This document shows positions 6,770 through 13,618 of a DNA stretch of 16,337 bases, piece by piece. A program made the position numbers and the translations under genes. The first letter of the stretch is position 1. The number at the start of each line of letters is the position of its first letter. Origin of the DNA: Clostridia bacterium (GTDB taxonomy: Bacteria; Bacillota_A; Clostridia; Christensenellales; Aristaeellaceae); NCBI GenBank assembly GCA_017464225.1, contig JAFUDW010000027.1:1-16337 (forward strand), read 5' to 3'. The notes under the pieces were generated by a model. The model was not told the DNA's origin and searched no databases. It was given only the letters and a program-made list of their open reading frames with translations.

Positions 6770-6804
6770 GGGACTTGTCCCATCCCCGCAAACTATGATA
6801 TAAT
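6770..6804 (+). promoter_or_regulatory. Promoter of the MerR-family gene with overlapping inverted repeat
   Basis: TTGTCC (6775-6780), an 18-base spacer and a perfect TATAAT (6799-6804), 38 bases before the ATG. The -35 element lies inside the palindrome GGGAC-TT-GTCCC (6770-6781), a possible operator. It differs from the ACCTT/AAGGT dyad, so either it binds another protein or it is incidental. Confidence 0.65.
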
Positions 6805-6841
6805 ATGAATGTTTGTTAAGGTTTACCGTGGAGGGGATCCG

Positions 6842-7633
6842 ATGAAACGCTATACGATCCAGGATTTTTCCGACCGCTGCGGCGTCAGCGCGGCGCGGCT
6901 TCGCCATTATGAAAAGCTTGGCATCATCCAGCCCCAGCGCGATCAGCAGAACCGGTATCGGTTTTATACCGACCAGAACCTGCTGGATATCCAGCGCATC
7001 GGCATGCTGCAAAGCATTGGCGTTCCGCTGGGCCAAATGAAGTTTCAGGAGCATGCCGACGCGCCCAGCCTTTTTCGCCGGCAGGTGCAGGACAGGATCA
7101 CCGATCTGCGGGATCAGATCGATCGCCTGAACACCCAGCTGAAAATGATGATGGATATCGAAATGCGGCTCCCCGAGATGGAAACCGATCACTGCCGCGA
7201 ATGGTTTTCCCTTCCCTATTACGCGCTGTATTACGACGAATGCCAAGACCCAAGCCTGATGGCCAATTGGATGGGGCTGATGCCCTACGTGCTCTCCTTT
7301 TCCAGCATTTCAATGGATCAGCTGCTGGGCGGCGCGTCGCCGCTGCATGCCAGGCTGGGCCTGGCCATCGTGGAAAAGCATCTGTATTCCCTGCCCTTGC
7401 GCATCGAGCCGCCTGTGCTGCATATCGACGGGTTTTCCGGGATCCGCTGTATCGTCAAGCTGCGGGACGCGCTGAATCCCTCCCGGGAAGAGTTTCAGCA
7501 GATATTCGATTTCCTGAAACGGACAAACCAAAGAATCGCCGGGGACATGCTGTTGGGCGTCCGGGGCAGCGACGCCGATGAAAACGGGCCGTTTTATTAC
7601 ACGCGGATCCTGCTGCCGACCGAAACCCGCTGA
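6842..7633 (+). CDS. MerR-family transcriptional regulator with GyrI-like effector domain
   Basis: A 263-residue dimeric DNA-binding activator. Residues 3-29 (YTIQDFSDRCGVSAARLRHYEKLGII) are the MerR winged helix-turn-helix, followed by NRYRFYTDQNLLDIQRIGMLQSIG (38-60), the wing and second helix pair. Residues about 76-110 form the dimerising coiled coil. The C-terminal 150 residues end GDMLLGVRGSDADENGPFYYTRILLP, the look of a GyrI-like/BmrR ligand-binding domain that senses small organic molecules rather than metals. No pair of spaced Cys typical of metal-sensing MerR members is seen. The start follows GGAGGGG by 6 bases. It faces the AOR operon, whose promoter has a MerR-type dyad, so I infer that it controls that operon in response to a substrate or product. 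It could also influence the pepM gene 108 bases downstream on the same strand. Confidence 0.9.
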   Translation: MKRYTIQDFSDRCGVSAARLRHYEKLGIIQPQRDQQNRYRFYTDQNLLDIQRIGMLQSIGVPLGQMKFQEHADAPSLFRRQVQDRITDLRDQIDRLNTQLKMMMDIEMRLPEMETDHCREWFSLPYYALYYDECQDPSLMANWMGLMPYVLSFSSISMDQLLGGASPLHARLGLAIVEKHLYSLPLRIEPPVLHIDGFSGIRCIVKLRDALNPSREEFQQIFDFLKRTNQRIAGDMLLGVRGSDADENGPFYYTRILLPTETR

Positions 7634-7653
7634 TTGCCGCGGGACGTCCGCGC

Positions 7654-7682
7654 TTGACGGGAAAATGCGATTTATATATAAT
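7654..7682 (+). promoter_or_regulatory. Strong sigma-A promoter of the PEP mutase gene
   Basis: TTGACG (7654-7659), a 17-base spacer and TATAAT (7677-7682): 11 of 12 consensus positions. It gives an expected start near 7689 and a 53-base leader. It shows the gene is transcribed on its own account and not only by readthrough from the MerR gene, which has no clear terminator. Confidence 0.85.
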
Positions 7683-7700
7683 TGGATACGCAAAGACAAT

Positions 7701-7721
7701 GCGCCGCCATCCGGGCGGCGC
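7701..7721 (+). promoter_or_regulatory. GC-only hairpin in the PEP mutase leader
   Basis: A perfect 8-bp stem of G and C only (GCGCCGCC, loop ATCCG, GGCGGCGC), about 12 bases into the predicted transcript and 9 bases before the AGGAG ribosome site (7731-7735). No T-run follows, so it is not a terminator. It may stabilise the 5' end or modulate ribosome access. Confidence 0.6.
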
Positions 7722-7741
7722 CGCGTACAAAGGAGCAGCAT

Positions 7742-9751
7742 ATGAAAGCCTTGATCCTCAATTCGGGTATGGGCAGCCGCATGGGCGTGCTGACCAGCGA
7801 GCATCCCAAATGCATGACCGAGATCGCGGGGCATGAAACCATCCTGAGCCGCCAGCTCAAGCAGCTGCACGAGGCCGGCATCGACGACGTGGTGATCACC
7901 ACCGGTCTGTTTGACGGCGTGCTGGTGGACTATTGCCGGAGCCTGGGACTGCCGATGCATTTCACCTTCGTCAAAAACCCGGATTACCGGGAAACCAACT
8001 ATATCTATTCCATTTACTGCGCGCGGGAAAGCCTGCATGATGATATCCTGCTGATGCACGGCGATCTGGTGTTTGAAAACACCGTGCTGGACGCCGTGCT
8101 GGCCCATGAGGGCAGCTGCATGACGGTGAGCAGCGCCGTTTCCCTGCCCGAAAAGGACTTCAAGGCTGTGATCCTGGACGGAAAGATTCAAAAAGTGGGC
8201 GTTGAATTCTTTGATCATGCCCTGGCCGCCCAGCCGCTGTATAAGCTGACGCGCGCGGACTGGCAGGTATGGCTGGATGAAATCTGCGCCTTCTGCCAGG
8301 CCGGCGAGCGCAAATGCTACGCGGAAAAGGCCATGAACCGGGTATCGGACCGCATGAACCTCCTGCCCCTGGACGTGGGCAGCCAGCTGTGCGCCGAGGT
8401 GGATAACCCCGACGATCTGTCCCTGGTCAGCGCGCGGCTTCACCAGGTTGAAAACCGAACGGTATATATGTGCTTTGCCAGCGATATCCTGCACAGCGGA
8501 CACATCGCCATCATCCGCAAGGCCCAGCGTCTGGGCAGGCTGATCATCGGCGTGCTCAGCGACGAGGCCGTATCGGGCTACAAGCGCTATCCGCTGGTGC
8601 CTGCCAGCGAACGAAAGGTCATGATGGAAAACATCGCCGGGGTATGCCGGGTGGTGGAGCAGCGGACGCTGAGCTACCGGGAAAACCTGCTTGAATACAA
8701 GCCCGATATCGTGGTGCACGGCGACGACTGGGTGACCGGCTTTCAGAAGCCCATCCGGGACGAGGTGCTGCAGATCCTCCATTCCTACGGCGGCAGGCTG
8801 GTGGAATTTCCCTATTCCAGCGACGATAAATACAAAGAGATGGCCAGCCGCATCCGCGCCGACCTGGCCATGCCCGATATCCGCCGGGGGCGCCTGCGCC
8901 GGGAAATAGAGATCAACGGCCTGGTCACCGCCATGGAGGCGCACGACGGCCTTACCGGCCTGGTGGTGGAAAACGCCAAGGTATACCAAAACGGCGGCGC
9001 GCATCAGTTCAACGCCATGTGGGTCTCTTCGCTGTGCGACAGCACGGCCAAGGGCAAGCCCGATATTGAGCTGGTGGATATGACCAGCCGCTTCCGCACC
9101 ATTGAGGATCTGATGGAGGTCACCACCAAGCCCATCATTTTTGACGGCGATACCGGCGGTAAAACCGAGCATTTTGTTTATACTGTGCGCTCGCTGGAGC
9201 GGCTGGGCGTATCCATGGTGATCATTGAGGACAAGACCGGGCTCAAAAAGAACAGCCTGTTCGGCACCGAGGTGGAACAGACCCAGGACAGCATCGAGAA
9301 CTTTTCCGAAAAGATCCGCGCGGGCAAGCATGCCCAAAAGACCAAGGAATTCATGATCTGCGCCCGCATCGAAAGCCTGATCCTGGAACGCGGCATGGAG
9401 GACGCGCTCAAGCGCGCCTTCGCCTTCACCGCCGCCGGCGCCGACGCCATCATGATCCACAGCCGCCGCAAGGATCCCGCGGAAATATTTGAATTCATTG
9501 AAAAATTCCGGGCCCAGGATCCCGCCACCTACCTGGTGGTGGTGCCCACGAGCTTCAATTCCGTCACCGAGGAGGAATTCAAGCGCCGGGGCGTCAATGT
9601 GGTGATCTACGCCAACCAGCTCATGCGCGCCGCCGTGCCCGCCATCCAGAACGCCGCCCGCATGATCCTGGAAAACCACCGCGCCCAGGAATGCGACAGC
9701 ATGCTCATGCCCTTCCAGGAGATCATCCGCATGATCCCGGAGGAAGACTGA
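7742..9751 (+). CDS. pepM: Phosphoenolpyruvate mutase fused to two nucleotidyltransferase domains
   Basis: PEP mutase makes phosphonopyruvate from PEP, the entry step of nearly all C-P bond synthesis. Of 669 residues, about 1-235 form a sugar-nucleotide-type transferase: LNSGMGSRMG (7-15), K23, HGDL with D108, and DNPDDL (221-226). About 239-360 form a TagD-like cytidylyltransferase fold with HSGH at 251-254. About 386-669 is the mutase: IIFDGDTGG (465-473), the signature EDKTGLKKNS (496-505) that separates mutases from lyases of the superfamily, ARIES (541-545) and IHS with H573. The middle domain lacks the GIS(S/T)T-type motif expected near 358-365. The ATG is set by AGGAG 6 bases upstream. 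Cytidylyltransferase-mutase fusions are common; the extra N-terminal domain suggests making and CMP-activating a phosphonate head group. No decarboxylase or transaminase is adjacent. Confidence 0.92.
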   Translation: MKALILNSGMGSRMGVLTSEHPKCMTEIAGHETILSRQLKQLHEAGIDDVVITTGLFDGVLVDYCRSLGLPMHFTFVKNPDYRETNYIYSIYCARESLHDDILLMHGDLVFENTVLDAVLAHEGSCMTVSSAVSLPEKDFKAVILDGKIQKVGVEFFDHALAAQPLYKLTRADWQVWLDEICAFCQAGERKCYAEKAMNRVSDRMNLLPLDVGSQLCAEVDNPDDLSLVSARLHQVENRTVYMCFASDILHSGHIAIIRKAQRLGRLIIGVLSDEAVSGYKRYPLVPASERKVMMENIAGVCRVVEQRTLSYRENLLEYKPDIVVHGDDWVTGFQKPIRDEVLQILHSYGGRLVEFPYSSDDKYKEMASRIRADLAMPDIRRGRLRREIEINGLVTAMEAHDGLTGLVVENAKVYQNGGAHQFNAMWVSSLCDSTAKGKPDIELVDMTSRFRTIEDLMEVTTKPIIFDGDTGGKTEHFVYTVRSLERLGVSMVIIEDKTGLKKNSLFGTEVEQTQDSIENFSEKIRAGKHAQKTKEFMICARIESLILERGMEDALKRAFAFTAAGADAIMIHSRRKDPAEIFEFIEKFRAQDPATYLVVVPTSFNSVTEEEFKRRGVNVVIYANQLMRAAVPAIQNAARMILENHRAQECDSMLMPFQEIIRMIPEED

Positions 9752-9786
9752 CGCCGATGATCCTGCGGAGCAGTCCCGGCGCGGCC

Positions 9787-9805
9787 ATCAGTAAGCACTG
9801 ATTTT
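9787..9805 (+). terminator. Weak hairpin after the PEP mutase gene
   Basis: ATCAGT-AAGC-ACTGAT followed by TTT, 36 bases after the stop. The 6-bp AT-rich stem is weak for a terminator, but it is the first candidate downstream. Transcripts may instead run into the hairpin block beyond. Confidence 0.3.
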
Positions 9806-10047
9806 CGGCGATTGGACAAACAGAAATTTGATGGGGAGGGGAACGATAAGGGGCGCTGCCCCTTAAAAACCCTGCCAGGGAGGGAAGGCTGTCCGGGGCC
9901 TTCCGGCCCGCTTCTCGCTGAAAACCATCCCAAGGGAAGGTTTTCCGGGCGCTCGAAGCCCCCAGACCCGGCAGTTGCGGATGTTGTTTGGCGTTGTGAA
10001 CTAGCAATTTCCCGCAGCAAATTGGAAATGGTTTGGTGTAAAGAGCA

Positions 10048-10170
10048 CACCGGAAATACGCGATCAACAAAAATAACCCAGACTCGAGCAAGCTCGGTCT
10101 GGGCATTTCTGTATGATCGCTATGACGCTATTGCGTCATTGACGTCGGCAAGCCGCCGTCATTTCCGGTG
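10048..10170. ncRNA. Multi-branched structured element, candidate noncoding RNA
   Basis: An outer perfect 10-bp stem CACCGGAAAT/ATTTCCGGTG (10048-10057 with 10161-10170) encloses three branches. Branch one is GCGATC/GATCGC (10060-10065 with 10115-10120), holding the CCCAGAC...GTCTGGG hairpin (10077-10103). Branch two is ATGACGC-TATT-GCGTCAT (10122-10139). Branch three is TGACG-T-CGGC-AA-GCCG-C-CGTCA (10140-10161), sharing one base with the outer stem. The three-way arrangement uses nearly every base, more than chance hairpins would. On the - strand the CCCAGAC hairpin is followed by TTATTTTTG, so it can also end - strand transcripts. The transcribed strand is unknown and I find no convincing dedicated promoter. 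Confidence 0.45.
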
Positions 10171-10214
10171 CGGGTGATGCGTAGAAACTTTCGATATCAA
10201 TCCCCAGTCTGAGG

Positions 10215-10252
10215 TCGGCACGCGAAGCGGGCCGAGGATTGCGCAGCAATCC
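10215..10252. repeat. Two tandem short hairpins
   Basis: TCGGC-A-CGC-GAA-GCG-G-GCCGA (10215-10235) is followed at once by GGATTGC-GCA-GCAATCC (10236-10252). They bridge the multi-branched element and the long terminator. Loops of two to four bases recur throughout this block, pointing to one origin. Confidence 0.55.
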
Positions 10253-10254
10253 CG

Positions 10255-10311
10255 AAAAAGGCAAGAGACGGCAGATGGAGCTTGCTCCGATCTGACGCCT
10301 CTCGCCTTTTT
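10255..10311. terminator. Long bidirectional terminator-like hairpin
   Basis: AAAAAGGC pairs with GCCTTTTT (10255-10262 with 10304-10311), then AGAG/CTCT, CAGAT/ATCTG and GGAGC/GCTCC around a TT loop, with single mismatches between segments. The A-run and T-run make it competent on both strands. It is the first strong terminator after the ABC permease gene (- strand, 200 bases past its stop). Confidence 0.7.
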
Positions 10312-10510
10312 CATTGGCCTCAGACGGCCTCTTTGCGCCAATCCAAAAGCTAAACTGGCGGAAGTTGCTTGAAAGTGTCGTTAACCTTGTTCGCCGGGAT
10401 GGGTGCAGGGGGCGAAGTCCCTTGCCGCAGAGCTCGAGGCCGCGGAGGCCTCGAACGTCTTCCCGTTAAATTTCTGTTTTTTTCGATATATCGTTTTGTC
10501 GGGTTTAGTA

Positions 10511-12781
10511 TTACTCCCCGGCTTTGAGCGCTTCCACCATATCGATGCGGCGGTTTTTACGGGCGACCATCCAGCCCACGATCAGCGATACGCCAAAGGT
10601 CAGGGCCACGCTGAAGAGGATGGTGACCGGGCCGATGACCATAAACAATTCATACTCTCCGGCCAAGGCGCGCAGCAGCACGGCCACAACGGCGATGCCC
10701 GCCGGCAGGCCGACGGCCACGCCCAGGATGGTGAGCCACAGGTTTTGACTGATCAGCAGGTGGCCGATCTTGCGGTCGCGGAAGCCCAGCACCTTGAGAG
10801 TGGCCAATTCGCGGCTGCGCTCCACATAGCTCATGACACCCAGGGTGTAGAGCACCACGATGCCCAGCACCACGGCGGCCACCACCAGCAACAGCACCAT
10901 GGCCTGCATGATATCCATAAAGCTGTCGTAGCTTTCCATCAGCGTCCTTTGATCCTGGACGCCCGAAACAAGAGAGGATACGGGGACCTGGGCCTGATCG
11001 ACGTTGGTATAGATGGCGTTGATGGTATAGGGGACGCCCAGGCTGTCGGCGCAGGCCGCCGTCATGGCGACGCATTCCACCATGCTGGAGCGGATATAGC
11101 CCGCCACGCGTACCTGGTAGGTTTCCTCGCTGCCGTAGGGAGAGAAGGAAATGGTATCGCCGATGGCGGCGGTATCGGTCAGGCGCAGACACAGATAAGC
11201 GCCGTCGTCCATCAGGCGCACGGACTGATTATCCTTATCCACAAAGCCGATCCTGCCATTGCCGGCGTCAAACACCTGCAGCGTTACGGTTTTGCTGTTG
11301 TAATTGATGCCCTCGTCGGCTTCCCAGTCGCCGGAAAGCTGCTCAGCCAAAGCGATGGCTTCGGCGTTTTTAGCGCTGTCGCTCAGATTGACCTTGGTGG
11401 CGTAGGTACTGATCTTTCGATCCAGCGTATCCAGGAAGCCGTTCATGGTATCCTGCATGCCCAGGCCGCCCACCAGCAGGATCATGCAGCCGATGACGCC
11501 CACCAGCGTCATGGCGCTGCGGCTCTTATGACGCGCCAGATCCCGCAGGTTCCAGCGGGCGCCGAAGGGCAAACGGTGGAACAGGCGAAGCTTTTCCAGC
11601 CTGCTCTTTTTCATGGCTTTGGGGGTGTAGGGGCGCAGAGCGTCGGCCGCCGTGCCCCGCAGCAAGCGCTTGACCGAAAGATAGCTGATGCCGGTGAGCA
11701 CGGTCACGATCGCCGCCAGCAGCGGCCAGCAGAAGCCGGGCATGACGTTTTTCCAGTCCGGCATATCAAAGTATGTGCCCATCATGCCGTTTTCGCTCAT
11801 GATCATGCCGCAAATGCCGTAGCCCAGGGCGATGCCCAGCGCCGTACCCGCAAGGCCGATGAACAGGCCATAGCCGGTATAATGGCGCAGGATGCGCCGA
11901 TCCCGGAAGCCCAGGGCCTTGAGCGTGCCGATCTGTACCTTTTCATTGGCGGCGATGCGCTGCATGGTGGTGACCATGGTGAGCACGCCGATGGCCAGAA
12001 ACAGCACGGGCAGGATGCTGCCCATGGTTTTGCCTTCCTCCATTTCGCCCCGGGACTCCATATAGGGCACGTGCTCGTTTTTGCTGGTCATCAGCGTGGT
12101 GCGGCCCAGCGCCTGATTGACGAGCGGTTCAAGCTCGGCCTTCTCCAGGCCGGAGCGAACGTTGATCTGGGGATAATAATCCAGCAGGATCACGCTTTTC
12201 AGCTTTTTAGGGCTGATATAGGCGAAGCCAAACTGATTGAAATCGGGCATTACCTGGTTTTCGTCGGCCACGCAGATCATCTGCTCGCCGCTTTTGACGA
12301 GGCCCACTACTTGCCCGGAAAACTTGAAATGGCTGTACGTCAACGTGAGGGTATCGCCCAGGGAGACGCCGTTCTTTTTTGCGAAGGTATCCGACAGCCA
12401 GATGCCGTCGCCCTGGCTGTCGTAGGGATCGCCCTCAATGAGATAGGGGATGGATACCGTGGGCTCCTCCATGACGTTCAGGGCCAATTGCTTTGTGCTG
12501 TCCTTGATGCCCACGTTGACCGTCAGGTATCGGGTGGCGGCGTCCACGCCGTCGATGGCCTGTACCGCCGCGGCCTGCTTTTTGGAAAAGCCCGACGCGC
12601 TGTACAGGCGGTAATCGGCGTAGAGCGTGTCCTCAAAGAATTTGCCCGTGTCGACTTCGATGGTTTTCCATTCCATGTTGAAGCCCACAAAGATGCCCAC
12701 GCCAATGGCCACCATGATGATCATGCTGATGAACTGGGCTTTATATTTCCAGGCCGTGCGAAGCAATTTTTTCAGCAGCAT
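10511..12781 (-). CDS. FtsX-family ABC transporter permease (MacB-like, two FtsX modules)
   Basis: A 756-residue membrane subunit of a type VII (MacB/LolCE-like) ABC system, which exports peptides or drugs or extracts lipids by mechanotransmission. The N-terminal membrane helix (about 16-34) precedes an extracytoplasmic domain (about 40-250), then three membrane helices (255-275, 303-328, 350-370). Another helix (about 425-443), a second extracytoplasmic domain (445-620) and three final helices (627-650, 680-703, 713-738) follow. The coupling motif occurs twice, TLKALGFRDRRI (286-297) and TLKVLGFRDRKI (661-672), showing two FtsX modules. This layout is usual for Firmicute bacitracin/antimicrobial-peptide-type exporters and for homologues of unknown substrate. 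The start is 1 base past the ATPase stop, with GGAG inside the ATPase end. Substrate cannot be inferred. Confidence 0.92.
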   Translation of the reverse strand: MLLKKLLRTAWKYKAQFISMIIMVAIGVGIFVGFNMEWKTIEVDTGKFFEDTLYADYRLYSASGFSKKQAAAVQAIDGVDAATRYLTVNVGIKDSTKQLALNVMEEPTVSIPYLIEGDPYDSQGDGIWLSDTFAKKNGVSLGDTLTLTYSHFKFSGQVVGLVKSGEQMICVADENQVMPDFNQFGFAYISPKKLKSVILLDYYPQINVRSGLEKAELEPLVNQALGRTTLMTSKNEHVPYMESRGEMEEGKTMGSILPVLFLAIGVLTMVTTMQRIAANEKVQIGTLKALGFRDRRILRHYTGYGLFIGLAGTALGIALGYGICGMIMSENGMMGTYFDMPDWKNVMPGFCWPLLAAIVTVLTGISYLSVKRLLRGTAADALRPYTPKAMKKSRLEKLRLFHRLPFGARWNLRDLARHKSRSAMTLVGVIGCMILLVGGLGMQDTMNGFLDTLDRKISTYATKVNLSDSAKNAEAIALAEQLSGDWEADEGINYNSKTVTLQVFDAGNGRIGFVDKDNQSVRLMDDGAYLCLRLTDTAAIGDTISFSPYGSEETYQVRVAGYIRSSMVECVAMTAACADSLGVPYTINAIYTNVDQAQVPVSSLVSGVQDQRTLMESYDSFMDIMQAMVLLLVVAAVVLGIVVLYTLGVMSYVERSRELATLKVLGFRDRKIGHLLISQNLWLTILGVAVGLPAGIAVVAVLLRALAGEYELFMVIGPVTILFSVALTFGVSLIVGWMVARKNRRIDMVEALKAGE

Positions 12782-12782
12782 A

Positions 12783-13484
12783 TCACCACTCCACTTCGTC
12801 GGCGGTCAGGGGATGGGCTTGTTCCTCCATGGAGCGGATCCTGCCGTTTTTGACCCGGATCACCACGTCCGCCATTTTGGCGATATTCTGGTTATGGGTG
12901 ACGATCACGATGGTTTTGCCGTGCTCCCGGGCCATCTTGAGCAGGAGCTTGAGCACCATGACGCCGGTTTCGCTGTCCAGCGCGCCGGTGGGCTCGTCGC
13001 ACAGCAGGATGCGGGGATTTTTGGCCAGCGCCCTTGCGATGGAGATGCGCTGCTGCTCGCCGCCCGATAGCTCGACGGGAAAATTGTTCAGATGGTCGCT
13101 GAGCCCCACCTCTTCGATCATCTGGGTGGCTGAAATATAGTTGGGCGATATCTCCTGTACCAAGCGCACGTTTTCATGCACGGTCAGGGTGGGGATCAGG
13201 TTGTAAAACTGAAATACAAAGCCCACGGTGGAGGCGCGGTAATCGGCCAGCTCATTGGCGGAAAGCTTTGATATATCCTTGCCGCATACCGTGATAGCGC
13301 CTTTGGTGGGGCTGTCCAGGCCGCCCAGCAGGTTCAGCAGGGTGCTTTTGCCCGCGCCGCTGGGCCCCAGGATCACCACGAATTTGCCCTCGTCCAGTGA
13401 AAAGCTTACGTCATCCAGCGCGTTCAGCACATGATCGCCGCTGGTATAGGTACGGGTTACATTTTTAAATTCCACGATCGACAT
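12783..13484 (-). CDS. ABC transporter ATP-binding protein (MacB/LolD-type)
   Basis: A 233-residue ATPase that drives the permease encoded 1 base downstream. Walker A is GPSGAGKST (40-48); the Q-loop is Q92 in FVFQFYNLIPTLTVHENV, the typical MacB/LolD sequence; signature LSGGEQQR (139-146); Walker B RILLCDEP with E164 (158-165); D-loop ALDS (168-171); H-loop H197 (VTHN). The C-terminal tail after about 215 is short. The ATG is chosen from GGGAGG 8 bases upstream. It lies directly under a consensus-like promoter with an operator-like palindrome. No sensor kinase, response regulator or membrane-fusion subunit is adjacent, so regulation is likely by an unlinked repressor. Confidence 0.95.
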   Translation of the reverse strand: MSIVEFKNVTRTYTSGDHVLNALDDVSFSLDEGKFVVILGPSGAGKSTLLNLLGGLDSPTKGAITVCGKDISKLSANELADYRASTVGFVFQFYNLIPTLTVHENVRLVQEISPNYISATQMIEEVGLSDHLNNFPVELSGGEQQRISIARALAKNPRILLCDEPTGALDSETGVMVLKLLLKMAREHGKTIVIVTHNQNIAKMADVVIRVKNGRIRSMEEQAHPLTADEVEW

Positions 13485-13499
13485 GCGTTAGCCTCCCTT

Positions 13500-13521
13500 A
13501 GTTAGTTTTCTATAACTAACT
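13500..13521. promoter_or_regulatory. Operator-like palindrome before the ABC operon
   Basis: AGTTAGTT-TTCTAT-AACTAACT, a perfect 8+6+8 dyad, lies between the -10 element and the ribosome site, overlapping the predicted transcription start (- strand). A dyad of this size at a start site is typical of a dimeric repressor (MarR, TetR or GntR class). The regulator is not in the window. Confidence 0.7.
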
Positions 13522-13527
13522 CCTAAT

Positions 13528-13556
13528 GTAATACACCTTTTTGCGCCTGTTGTCAA
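13528..13556 (-). promoter_or_regulatory. Promoter of the ABC exporter operon
   Basis: On the - strand: perfect -35 TTGACA (13556-13551), 17-base spacer, -10 TATTAC (13533-13528). It begins 22 bases after the mazF terminator, so the ABC operon is a separate unit. Confidence 0.75.
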
Positions 13557-13577
13557 GGAAAGAATGGGTTTTTGCGC

Positions 13578-13609
13578 AAAAAGCGGAAGGAGATAATCAC
13601 TCCTTCCGC
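13578..13609 (-). terminator. Terminator of the mazF gene
   Basis: A perfect 10-bp stem GCGGAAGGAG/CTCCTTCCGC (13583-13592 with 13600-13609) with a 7-base loop, followed on the - strand by TTTTT (13582-13578). It starts 10 bases after the mazF stop. Confidence 0.88.
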
Positions 13610-13618
13610 CCGGATATA

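Larger units (their letters stand above)
9818..10479. repeat. Noncoding hairpin-rich block bounded by a 12-bp inverted repeat
   Basis: The 760 bases between the PEP mutase stop and the permease stop hold no ORF with a credible ribosome site or recognisable protein. AAACAGAAATTT (9818-9829) recurs inverted as AAATTTCTGTTT (10468-10479), and similarity continues inward (GATGGGGAGG against AACGGGAAGA). Hairpins lie just inside both ends: TAAGGGGC-GCT-GCCCCTTA (9847-9865), GGAAGGC...GCCTTCC (9883-9904) and GAAAACC...GGTTTTC (9920-9945) at the left; TCGAGGCC-GCGGA-GGCCTCGA (10434-10454) at the right. I see no transposase and no clear target duplication. It may be a non-autonomous mobile palindromic element, two copies of a dispersed intergenic repeat in opposite orientation, or a decayed element. 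Confidence 0.5.

Noticed and set aside
7634..7653. Terminator after the MerR gene (GCGG...CCGC)
   Set aside because: Only a 4-bp stem and no T-run; the segment runs straight into the pepM promoter.
7310..9679. A 789-codon open frame antisense to the PEP mutase gene
   Set aside because: The + strand carries catalytic motifs of three domains; the antisense translation is rich in His, Gln, Ala and Gly, as expected of a complementary shadow.
9812..10177. A 121-codon + strand frame in the noncoding block
   Set aside because: No ribosome site, no recognisable domain, and it runs through several perfect hairpins, which better explain the sequence.
10077..10311. CRISPR array or tRNA cluster in the hairpin block
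   Set aside because: The hairpins differ in sequence and spacing, with no regular repeat-spacer pattern, and none forms a tRNA cloverleaf with T-loop and anticodon features.
10403..12853. An 816-codon open frame antisense to the ABC permease
   Set aside because: The - strand shows two FtsX modules and an operon with the ATPase; the antisense frame begins in the hairpin block without a ribosome site.
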